From assembly GCF_034044635.1 (NCBI RefSeq), contig NZ_JAXCLX010000001.1:1736001-1800000 (forward strand): DNA of 64,000 nt, in the 5' to 3' direction. This stretch comes from Dongia rigui. GTDB lineage: Bacteria > Pseudomonadota > Alphaproteobacteria > Dongiales > Dongiaceae. The notes under the pieces were generated by a model, which saw only the letters and a program-made list of their open reading frames with translations, was not told where the DNA came from and did no database searches. Of the stretch, positions 48,867-56,200 are shown in pieces. The translations under genes were made by a program, and so were the position numbers. The first letter of the stretch is position 1. Each line of letters starts with the position of its first letter.

Positions 48867-50696
48867 TCAGTGATTGTCGCGCGGCAGGCCTTTGGATTGG
48901 GCGATGCGCTGGTACTTCACGGCGGGCTTCAACACCATGCCTTCGTTGAGCTGATCGACGATCCCGCGCTGGATTTCCTGCCAGGGGGTCTGATGCTCGG
49001 GGAAGGGATAGCCGCCGGCTTTCTTGAGCGCGTCGCGACGCGCCTGCAGTTCGGCCGGCTCAACCAGCATGTTGACCTCGCCGGTGTTGAGATCGACGCG
49101 GATCTTGTCGCCGGTTTTGAGGATGGCAAGGCCACCGCCAACGGCCGCTTCGGGTGCTGCATTGAGGATCGAGGGCGAACCCGAGGTACCGGATTGACGG
49201 CCATCGCCGATGCAGGGCAGCGATGAGATGCCCTGCTTGATGAGATAAGCGGGCGGGCGCATGTTGACGACCTCGGCCGCACCCGGATAACCGACCGGGC
49301 CGACACCGCGGATAACCAGGACCGACTGCGCGTCGATCTTCATCGCCGGATCGTCGATGCGGTGATGATAATCTTCCGGCCCGTCGAACACGATTGCGGT
49401 GCCGACGAAGGCGTCCTTGTCCTTCGGATCCGAGAGATAGCGTTGGCGGAATTCCTCCGAGATGACGCTGATCTTCATGATGGCGCTGTCGAAGATATTG
49501 CCCTTCAAGACGACGAAACCGGCCTTGTCGACCATCGGGTTCTTGAAGGTCTTGATGACCTTGTCGTCCTCGATGGTGGCGTTGCGGCAATTCTCGCCGA
49601 TGGTCTTGCCGTTGACGGTGAGCGCGTCCTCGTCGATGAGGCCCTCATTCATCAGCTGCTTCACCACGGCCGGCACGCCGCCGGCATGGTGATAGTCTTC
49701 GCCCAGATACTCGCCGGCCGGCTGCAGGTTGACGAGCAGCGGAATGTCGCGCCCGAGATCCTGCCATTCCTGCACCGTCACTTCGACGCCCATATGCTTG
49801 GCAATCGCGTTGATGTGAATGGGCGCATTGGTCGAGCCGCCGATCGCCGAGTTGACCCGGATGGCGTTGCGAAAGGCCTTCTTGGTGAGGATGTCGGAGG
49901 GCTTCAAATCCTCGCGCACCATTTCGACGATGCGCTTGCCGGTCTCATAGGCCATCTGCTGACGCTCACGGTACGGCGCCGGAATGGCGGCCGAACCGGG
50001 GAGCTGCATGCCCAAGGCTTCGGCCAGCGAGTTCATCGTCGTCGCCGTGCCCATCGTGTTGCAATAGCCGGTCGAGGGGGCCGAGGACGCCACCAACTCG
50101 ATGAAGCCCTGATAATCGATCTCGCCCGCCGCCAGCAATTGCCGCGCTTTCCAGACGATGGTGCCGGAACCCGTGCGCTCGCCCTTGTACCAGCCGTTCA
50201 GCATGGGCCCCACGGAGAAAGCGATGGCCGGCAAATTCACCGTCGCCGCCGCCATGAGGCAGGCGGGCGTCGTCTTGTCGCAGCCGATGGTGAGGATGAC
50301 GCCGTCCAGCGGATAGCCATAGAGCACCTCGACGAGACCGAGATAGGCCAGGTTGCGGTCGAGCGACGCGGTCGGGCGCTTGCCGGTTTCCTGGATCGGG
50401 TGCACCGGGAATTCGATGGGGATCCCGCCCGCGGTACGGATGCCGTCGCGCAGGCGTTCGGCCAGGACCAGGTGATGGCGGTTGCAGGGCGAGAGATCGG
50501 AACCCGTCTGGGCGATGCCGATGATCGGCTTGCCCGATTGCAGTTCTTCGCGCGTGAACCCGTAGTTCAGATAGCGCTCGAGATAGAGCGCCGTCATGTC
50601 GGCGTTGTCTGGATTGTCGAACCAGGCGCGGGAGCGCATCTTGCGGCCGCTCTCGGCGGGAGCGTGCTGGCCGGGGGTGTGATCTCGCGATGGCAT
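48867..50696 (-). CDS. IlvD/Edd family dehydratase (sugar-acid dehydratase type)
   Basis: Fe-S dehydratase of 609 residues. The three cluster cysteines are C71 ([10 protein letters not shown]), C139 ([13 protein letters not shown]) and C212 ([13 protein letters not shown]). Sequence character such as [20 protein letters not shown] and the context of a sugar importer favour a sugar-acid (arabinonate, xylonate or similar) dehydratase over biosynthetic IlvD. It would make a 2-keto-3-deoxy sugar acid in a non-phosphorylative pathway. The ATG at 50696 has AAGGAG upstream. The GntR/FCD regulator lies upstream on the same strand. Confidence 0.85.
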   Translation of the reverse strand: MPSRDHTPGQHAPAESGRKMRSRAWFDNPDNADMTALYLERYLNYGFTREELQSGKPIIGIAQTGSDLSPCNRHHLVLAERLRDGIRTAGGIPIEFPVHPIQETGKRPTASLDRNLAYLGLVEVLYGYPLDGVILTIGCDKTTPACLMAAATVNLPAIAFSVGPMLNGWYKGERTGSGTIVWKARQLLAAGEIDYQGFIELVASSAPSTGYCNTMGTATTMNSLAEALGMQLPGSAAIPAPYRERQQMAYETGKRIVEMVREDLKPSDILTKKAFRNAIRVNSAIGGSTNAPIHINAIAKHMGVEVTVQEWQDLGRDIPLLVNLQPAGEYLGEDYHHAGGVPAVVKQLMNEGLIDEDALTVNGKTIGENCRNATIEDDKVIKTFKNPMVDKAGFVVLKGNIFDSAIMKISVISEEFRQRYLSDPKDKDAFVGTAIVFDGPEDYHHRIDDPAMKIDAQSVLVIRGVGPVGYPGAAEVVNMRPPAYLIKQGISSLPCIGDGRQSGTSGSPSILNAAPEAAVGGGLAILKTGDKIRVDLNTGEVNMLVEPAELQARRDALKKAGGYPFPEHQTPWQEIQRGIVDQLNEGMVLKPAVKYQRIAQSKGLPRDNH

Positions 50697-51027
50697 GGGG
50701 CTACTCCTTGGCAGGCCTGTCGACGGGGACAACCTGTCGACTGGGTTCTATCAGATATGTTTTGCCGCGCTTAAGCGGCATGTGAGTCATGCCCGGCAAT
50801 CGCGGGTCGCTCCATTCGCACTTGCAGCATTATCGGCCGCCAGACGCGTCACCAGGACGCAGCGGCAGGATGAGCGCTAGGGCGAAACTGAGCGCGCCAG
50901 TTTGATCGCAACCAGGGCACCGTATGCATCGCATAGCGCCGTCGTTTTTGGAAGGCATATTATAATACAATATGGCCAAAACGGCTGGCCTGAACGCTTG
51001 TCCTGCGGTGACTGCAAGGCATTTTCA
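50697..51027 (-). promoter_or_regulatory. Upstream region of the dehydratase gene with dyad symmetries
   Basis: 331 bases without a gene. CATATT/AATATG flank ATAATAC at 50956-50974 in an AT-rich patch, and TATGC-ATC-GCATA lies at 50923-50935. Both are candidate GntR/FCD sites near a probable -10 region for the minus-strand dehydratase gene. Confidence 0.45.
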
Positions 51028-51804
51028 TCAGGCCGGCTTGGCGCCGCTACCTTGCTGCAGCAGCAAGGCTCGGTTCTTGCGCCCGTCTTCGATCACGGCC
51101 GTCATGGCAGCCGCAGCGGCGGTCGCGTCGCCCTTGGCGATGGCCTCGACAATGGCGGCATGGTCCTCGGTCGAATGCGAGAGGCGCGTCTGGTCAGCCA
51201 CGGGTGCCGAATCGACAAAGCTTGCCATCAAGGCCGCCTCGATGATGGCGCCCACGGAACGCATGAAGGGATTGCCAGAAGCCGCGGCGATTTCGAGATG
51301 CAGCGCCAGATCCACTTCGGCGAATGTCGAGCGGGTATGGCCGGGCTGGCGGAATTCGTCAATGAGAGCGCGCATGCGCGCAAGGCTTTCGTCGCTGCGG
51401 CGCAATGCCGCCAGGGCGCTTGCCGCCGGTTCGACGGCGAGGCGGATTTCATAAAGGCTGTTGAGAAATCTGAGATCCATGCCGAGATCGATGCGCCAGC
51501 CAAGGAGATCGGAATCGAACATGTTCCAATCGACCTGGGCACGCACCTTGGTGCCGACGCGCGTCTTGGAGACGACGAGCCCTTTGGCGGCCAGCGTCTT
51601 CAGCACTTCGCGCAACACCGTGCGCGAGATGCCGAACTGGGCCATCAGGTCGGCCTCGGCCGGCAGCAGGGCACCTTCCGGATAGTCGCCGCGCAGGATG
51701 GCGACACCCATGGCGCGGACGATCTGTTCCTGGCCCATGCGGGCGCCGGCCGTCCGCGTCGCGGTGGTCCGGATCGGCCGATATCTGTTCTGCGCCACGA
51801 TCAT
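51028..51804 (-). CDS. GntR family regulator, FadR/FCD subfamily
   Basis: 258 residues. The N-terminal winged helix-turn-helix is seen in VAILRGDYPEGALLPAEADL and MAQFGISRTVLREVLKTLAA. The C-terminal all-helical FCD ligand domain contains the metal-binding residues typical of the family (EVDLALHLEIAAASGN and STEDHAAIVEAI). FCD regulators bind small acids, commonly sugar acids. GGGGGAG favours ATG 51804 over the GTG at 51807. Located between the dehydratase and the sugar ABC genes, it probably represses one or both; the operator candidates at 53368 and 50956 fit GntR dimensions. Confidence 0.9.
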   Translation of the reverse strand: MIVAQNRYRPIRTTATRTAGARMGQEQIVRAMGVAILRGDYPEGALLPAEADLMAQFGISRTVLREVLKTLAAKGLVVSKTRVGTKVRAQVDWNMFDSDLLGWRIDLGMDLRFLNSLYEIRLAVEPAASALAALRRSDESLARMRALIDEFRQPGHTRSTFAEVDLALHLEIAAASGNPFMRSVGAIIEAALMASFVDSAPVADQTRLSHSTEDHAAIVEAIAKGDATAAAAAMTAVIEDGRKNRALLLQQGSGAKPA

Positions 51805-52037
51805 CACATGCTCCCCCTCGCACCCTCGGAACCATGTGCCGACAGGTAAACAAGAATTCTATGCAGCAGGATGTAGGCGAACAAGGGCGGCGCGGCCACA
51901 TTTTTCGTTCCGCCCGGCCTGCGGCAAGGCCTCGATCAGCTAGACCTTTCGCGCCCGCGAAAGGACCTGGCCGAAGGGCCGAGCAAACGCCCGCCACAAG
52001 AACATAAGCTTGGGAACATAAGTGTGGCGCGACGCAA

Positions 52038-52066
52038 AAAGGGCGCGCCATGACAGCGCGCCCTTT
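52038..52066 (-). terminator. Rho-independent terminator after the sugar-binding protein gene
   Basis: AAAGGGCGCGC (52038-52048) pairs perfectly with 52056-52066 across 7 bases. On the minus strand it is followed by a T-run (complement of 52036-52040). Confidence 0.85.
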
Positions 52067-52078
52067 CCGTCAGCTAGA

Positions 52079-53068
52079 TTACTTCTGGATGCAGGTGTCG
52101 ACCGTATCCTTGGTGCATTCATCGAGGCCGGTGAAGACCGGATCATCGACCTTCTTGCCTTCGATGAGGTCGATCATAACGCTCGGCGCCTTGTAGCCCA
52201 TTTCGAACGGACGCTGGCCGACCAGCGCCGTCACCAGGCCTTCCTTGGCGATCGCCACTTCGTCGCCGATCGTGTCGGCGGCGGAGATGACGAAGTCACC
52301 GCTGGCGATGCGGTCGGCAAGCGGCTTGACCAGATCGCGGTAGGGCTGCGGTGCGCCAAAGAGCGGCCAGCCGCCTTCGATCGCGAACGCATCGAGCTTC
52401 GGGTTGGCAGCGAGGATGTCGGTCATCCCCTGCACGCCCTTGGCGCCGTCGTCATTGGTGAAGATCGGGCAACCGTCGACTTCGGTCCAACCGCCTTCGC
52501 CCTTCAAGGCCGGGAGGCCCTTCTGGCCAGAGAGCGCATCGCGCGTGCCCTGGGCGCGGCGCAGGATGTTATCCGCACCCGGATTGCCCTGGATCGAGCA
52601 GAAGGTGCCGCCATTGGGCTTCTTCTCCTTGATGTACTCGCCGATCCGATAGCCCATCAGATAATTGTCGGTGCCGAGATAGGTCTTGCGCAGCGCCGAG
52701 TCTTCCGCGGCAAGATCGGCATCGAGCGTCATGATCGGAATCGACGGCGCCGCCGTTTTCAGGGTTTGGGCGATGAGCTTGGCATTCGACGGCGAGATCG
52801 CCATCGCGACCGTGTCGGCCTTGCCGAGCATGTCCTGCACGATCTGCGCTTCGCCGGCTTCGTCAGAGGTCGAGGCGGGGCCGGTATAGAAGCACTCATA
52901 TTCCGATGTCGGGTTTTCCTTGTTCCACTTCTGGCAGCCCTGGTTGATGGCTTCGAAGAAGGGGTTGTCGAGGCCCTTGACCACGATGACCAACTGCTTC
53001 TTCGCCAAGGCCGGGCTGGCACTCAGGGCCAAGGCGGCGGCGGCAACGAGTACCGAAAACTTATTCAT
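52079..53068 (-). CDS. Periplasmic sugar ABC transporter substrate-binding protein
   Basis: 329 residues, type I periplasmic-binding fold (Peripla_BP_4, RbsB/ChvE-like). The signal peptide MNKFSVLVAAAALALSASPA precedes the mature KKQLVIVVKGLDNPFFEAIN. Further typical parts are MAISPSNAKLIAQTL and IPIMTLDADL, and hinge segments near the C-terminus. GGGAGGA precedes the start. It is transcribed away from its ATPase and permease genes (53621-55418), which is less usual, with a shared 552-base control region. The ligand is probably a pentose or aldose but cannot be read off. Confidence 0.88.
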   Translation of the reverse strand: MNKFSVLVAAAALALSASPALAKKQLVIVVKGLDNPFFEAINQGCQKWNKENPTSEYECFYTGPASTSDEAGEAQIVQDMLGKADTVAMAISPSNAKLIAQTLKTAAPSIPIMTLDADLAAEDSALRKTYLGTDNYLMGYRIGEYIKEKKPNGGTFCSIQGNPGADNILRRAQGTRDALSGQKGLPALKGEGGWTEVDGCPIFTNDDGAKGVQGMTDILAANPKLDAFAIEGGWPLFGAPQPYRDLVKPLADRIASGDFVISAADTIGDEVAIAKEGLVTALVGQRPFEMGYKAPSVMIDLIEGKKVDDPVFTGLDECTKDTVDTCIQK

Positions 53069-53620
53069 TCCATTCCTCCCAAGTTGAAGCGGGCGTTTCT
53101 CACCCGCCATTCGCGACTGCATTCAGTCTTTCGTCATCAGAGCAAAGACGGATGATCGTGCATCATGCGCGATGCCATCATCTGCTCCGACAGTTCACAC
53201 AGATCACAAGAATTGGTTCGCCAAAGCAGCCATCAGTCGGCCGGCCGGCGCGCATCCTCCCTTTCTTCCGACGCCGCCCGAATGTTTGCATTCGGTGTCT
53301 TCATCGGAATTGTTTTCTTCTTCCGCGATTAGCTAATAACGATGGTTTGCAACCGTCAACGATTTTGTCGTACAAAATGAAATCTTTTGTACGATAATAT
53401 TAACGATTGAGGTGTTTGAGGTTTTTGCAGTGCAACGATTCTGAGCGCATCAATTGACGCTCAGGGCCCGTGCTGCATAGTGTTGCGCGGCAAAACTGCA
53501 TCGCAACATCAGCGTCGGCGACATCACAGTCGACGACATCAACCAAGCCGGATCAAACCGGCGAGACGGCCCGGCGATGGACGCCGGGGTGATAGATGCC
53601 TTGGGAGGGGCGACGGTCGC
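53069..53620. promoter_or_regulatory. Divergent control region of the sugar transporter with a perfect palindrome
   Basis: No gene is supported in these 552 bases. An AT-rich tract at 53310-53410 contains TCGTACAAAA at 53368-53377 and its exact inverse at 53385-53394, separated by TGAAATC. TAATAT just downstream could be a -10 box for the ATPase-permease unit. The palindrome fits a GntR/FCD-type operator. Confidence 0.7.
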
Positions 53621-54361
53621 GTGCCAGTTCTAGAACTTCAGAATATCTCGAAACATTTCGGCGCCATCCAGGCGGTGAATGATGTGTCCTTCTCGCTCGA
53701 AGCCGGCGAAGTCGTCGGCTTGATGGGCGATAACGGGGCTGGAAAATCGACGCTGGTCAAGATGATCGCCGGCAATTTCCGCCCCAGCCACGGCACCATG
53801 CGCATGGACGGGCAGGACCTGGTCATGCACAAGCCGGTCGAGGCGCGGCGCCACGGCATTGAAATCGTCCACCAGGACCTGGCGCTGTGCAACAACCTCA
53901 CCGCTGCCGAGAACGTGTTTCTGGGGCGCGAGCTCAAGCGCGGCTTCGGCCCGTTCAGCGTGCTCGATTATCCGGCGATGTATAAGCGCGCGGCGCAAAT
54001 TTTCACCGAACTGAAATCCGAAACGCGCCCGCGCGACCTGGTGAAGTCGATGTCCGGCGGCCAGCGCCAGGCGGTGGCCATCGCCCGCACGCGCCTCACC
54101 GATGCCAAGATCGTGTTGATGGACGAGCCCACGGCGGCGATCTCGGTGCGGCAGGTGGCTGAGGTCTTGAACCTCATCCGGCGCCTGCGCGACCATGGCA
54201 TCGCGGTGGCCCTCATCAGCCATCGCATGCCCGACGTCTTCACCGTCGCCGACCGGGTCATTGTCATGCGGCGCGGCCGCAAGGTCGCCGACAAGAAGAT
54301 CGCACAGAGCTCGCCGGAAGAAGTGACCGGCCTCATCACCGGCGCCATCGAAGCCGCCTGA
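53621..54361 (+). CDS. Sugar ABC transporter ATP-binding protein (single-domain, FrcA-like)
   Basis: 246 residues with one nucleotide-binding domain, unlike two-domain RbsA/XylG. Walker A is GDNGAGKSTLVKMIAG, the signature MSGGQRQAVAIART, Walker B IVLMDEPTAA, and the H-loop ALISHRM. It starts at GTG 53621 with GGGAGGGG upstream; the in-frame extension to 53480 is Arg-rich and not domain-like. It is 13 bases upstream of the permease gene. Single-domain ATPases of this class are found in alphaproteobacterial fructose (Frc)-type importers. Confidence 0.88.
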   Translation: MPVLELQNISKHFGAIQAVNDVSFSLEAGEVVGLMGDNGAGKSTLVKMIAGNFRPSHGTMRMDGQDLVMHKPVEARRHGIEIVHQDLALCNNLTAAENVFLGRELKRGFGPFSVLDYPAMYKRAAQIFTELKSETRPRDLVKSMSGGQRQAVAIARTRLTDAKIVLMDEPTAAISVRQVAEVLNLIRRLRDHGIAVALISHRMPDVFTVADRVIVMRRGRKVADKKIAQSSPEEVTGLITGAIEAA

Positions 54362-54374
54362 TCAGGAAAAACCA

Positions 54375-55418
54375 ATGACCAGCGCCGATATGCACAGCAG
54401 CAACGAACAACAATCCACCACCGACCGCACCATGGAGCAACGCCTGGCCGTGAAGCAGCACAGCCGCCTCTCGGCGCTGTTCGCCAGCCAGACCTTCTGG
54501 GTCTTCCTGGCGGTCGTCCTTGCCTGCCTCTATTTGTCGGTGGCGACCGATTCCTTTGCCACCTCGAAGAACCTCTACAACATCACGCGCAACGTCACCT
54601 TCGTCGCCATCATCGCGCTTGGCATGACGGTCGTGATCATCTCGGGCGGCATCGACCTCTCCGTGGGTTCGGTCTTGTGCCTGAGTTCCATGGTGCTGGC
54701 CGTCACCATGCATGCCGGCTACAGCATCGAGATCGGCATCCTCGCCGCGATTGCGACGGCCTTGGCGGTGGGCGCCTTCAACGGCATTCTCATTGCCTAT
54801 CTGGGCTTTCCGCCCTTTGTCGTGACCTTGGGGATGCTGTCGATCGCCCGCAGCCTGGCCATGGTGGCCTCGAACAACACGGTGGTGTTCGAATTCGGGC
54901 CGGATCACGACAAGCTGCTGGCCTTGGGCGGCGGCGCCTGGGTCTTCGGCATTGCCAACCCGGTCCTCTACATGCTGATCCTCGCCGCCCTCACCGGTTT
55001 CGTGCTGCGCTGGACCCGATTCGGTCGCCACGTCTTTGCCATCGGCGGCAATGAAAAGGCAGCGGTGCTCACCGGCGTGCCGGTGAAGCCGATCAAGGTC
55101 GCCGTCTATATGATCTCGGCATTGACCGCTGGTATTGCCGGCATCATCCAGACCGGCTGGCTCGGTGCCGTTACCACCAATATCGGTGCCGGCATGGAGC
55201 TGCAGGTCATCGCCGCCGCCGTCATTGGCGGCGCCGATCTTGCCGGCGGCATTGGCACGGCACTGGGCGCATTGGTGGGTTCGGCCCTCATCGAGGTCAT
55301 CCGCAACAGCCTTGGGCTCCTCGGCATCAATGCCTTCTGGCAGGGTGCCTTCATCGGCGGCGCCATCGTGCTGGCGGTCCTCTTCGACCGCATCCGCAAC
55401 TTCCGCCAGAGCGATTGA
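54375..55418 (+). CDS. Sugar ABC transporter permease (RbsC/FrcC-like)
   Basis: 347 residues with eight to ten membrane helices. Landmarks of the BPD_transp_2 family are IALGMTVVIISGGIDLSVGS and FGRHVFAIGGNEKAAVLTGV (the coupling region). A ~45-residue polar, Gln/Ser-rich N-terminus precedes the first helix. It forms a homodimeric channel with the upstream ATPase. A strong terminator follows. Confidence 0.9.
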   Translation: MTSADMHSSNEQQSTTDRTMEQRLAVKQHSRLSALFASQTFWVFLAVVLACLYLSVATDSFATSKNLYNITRNVTFVAIIALGMTVVIISGGIDLSVGSVLCLSSMVLAVTMHAGYSIEIGILAAIATALAVGAFNGILIAYLGFPPFVVTLGMLSIARSLAMVASNNTVVFEFGPDHDKLLALGGGAWVFGIANPVLYMLILAALTGFVLRWTRFGRHVFAIGGNEKAAVLTGVPVKPIKVAVYMISALTAGIAGIIQTGWLGAVTTNIGAGMELQVIAAAVIGGADLAGGIGTALGALVGSALIEVIRNSLGLLGINAFWQGAFIGGAIVLAVLFDRIRNFRQSD

Positions 55419-55440
55419 GACCTGCGGACGGCGCAGAAGA

Positions 55441-55479
55441 AAGGCCGCATCGAGCACCCTCGATGCGGCCTTTTCTTTT
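55441..55479. terminator. Bidirectional Rho-independent terminator
   Basis: A perfect 14-base stem AAGGCCGCATCGAG (55441-55454) pairs with 55459-55472, with CACC loop and TTTTCTTTT after it on the plus strand. It sits between the convergent permease and MerR genes. Confidence 0.9.
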
Positions 55480-55933
55480 AAGCGGCGGCTGTGGGTTCCG
55501 GCATGCCATGGTGATGGGCGCGGCAATGCGCGTGCGACTTGTCGGCCAGAACTTCAATCACGTGGCAAGCGGCTATTCGACCTCCGCTGCACTCGCCGAT
55601 CATGCGCTTCAATTCCGCACGCAGGGCGTTCAGTTGCTTGATGCGCGCCTCGACCGCCCGCAGTTGTTGGCGCGCGATGTTGTCGGCGGCGCCACAATCA
55701 CTGTCCGGCGCATCGCACAGATCAAGCAGCGCACGAATGGTCTCGATCGAAAAACCCAGTTCGCGGCTGTGCCGGATAAAAGCCAGGCGGCCGCTATGCG
55801 CCGGACCATAGCGCCGCTGATTGCCATTCGTCCGTGCCGCCGTGGGCAGAAGCCCGATCTTCTCGTAGTAGCGGATGGTCTGCACGCTGCTGCCCGTTTC
55901 GGCCGCCAGCGCACCAATCGAAAGTTCAGTCAT
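55478..55933 (-). CDS. MerR family heavy-metal-responsive regulator (ZntR/CadR type)
   Basis: 151 residues. The N-terminal winged helix SIGALAAETGSSVQTIRYYE is the MerR DNA-binding signature, followed by a long dimerisation helix. C80, C115 and C123 fit the three-Cys metal site of ZntR/CadR-like sensors, with a His-rich tail (HAHCRAHHHG) that may add a second site. It is divergent from a Zn/Cd/Pb P-type ATPase gene, and a MerR-style promoter lies between them. Likely activated by Zn, Cd or Pb; the exact ion is not clear. Confidence 0.92.
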   Translation of the reverse strand: MTELSIGALAAETGSSVQTIRYYEKIGLLPTAARTNGNQRRYGPAHSGRLAFIRHSRELGFSIETIRALLDLCDAPDSDCGAADNIARQQLRAVEARIKQLNALRAELKRMIGECSGGRIAACHVIEVLADKSHAHCRAHHHGMPEPTAAA

Positions 55934-56105
55934 TGCCTGTCCCGCAGCCTAGGCCTTGCACATCGCGTCACTGGCCATTCAAGCGAACGCAGTCCTCAAA
56001 TGGGGTCCGCAGCCCCCGCGTTCAAGCAACAGATATTTGCCACGTTATACTATAGCGGCGATTTTTCAGTCGCTTAGCGACGATGCCGCAGCAGCCGAAA
56101 CCCTC

Positions 56106-56137
56106 TTGAAGCTATAGTTGCTATAGGACCCAGATTG
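56106..56137 (+). promoter_or_regulatory. MerR-type promoter of the P-type ATPase gene
   Basis: TTGAAG (56106-56111) is followed by two CTATAG copies flanking TTG (56112-56126) and by CAGATT (56131-56136) as a weak -10. The 19-base spacer and central dyad match MerR-activated promoters. Confidence 0.65.
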
Positions 56138-56200
56138 GGCCGGAAGGGATTTCGGACGGCCGCGATTCCAACCCAAATTCCAACCCAAAGCGAGATCTGC

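Noticed and set aside
53152-53397. An 81-codon frame in the sugar-transporter control region
   Set aside because: Its composition is not protein-like, it runs through the palindromic operator and has no ribosome site.
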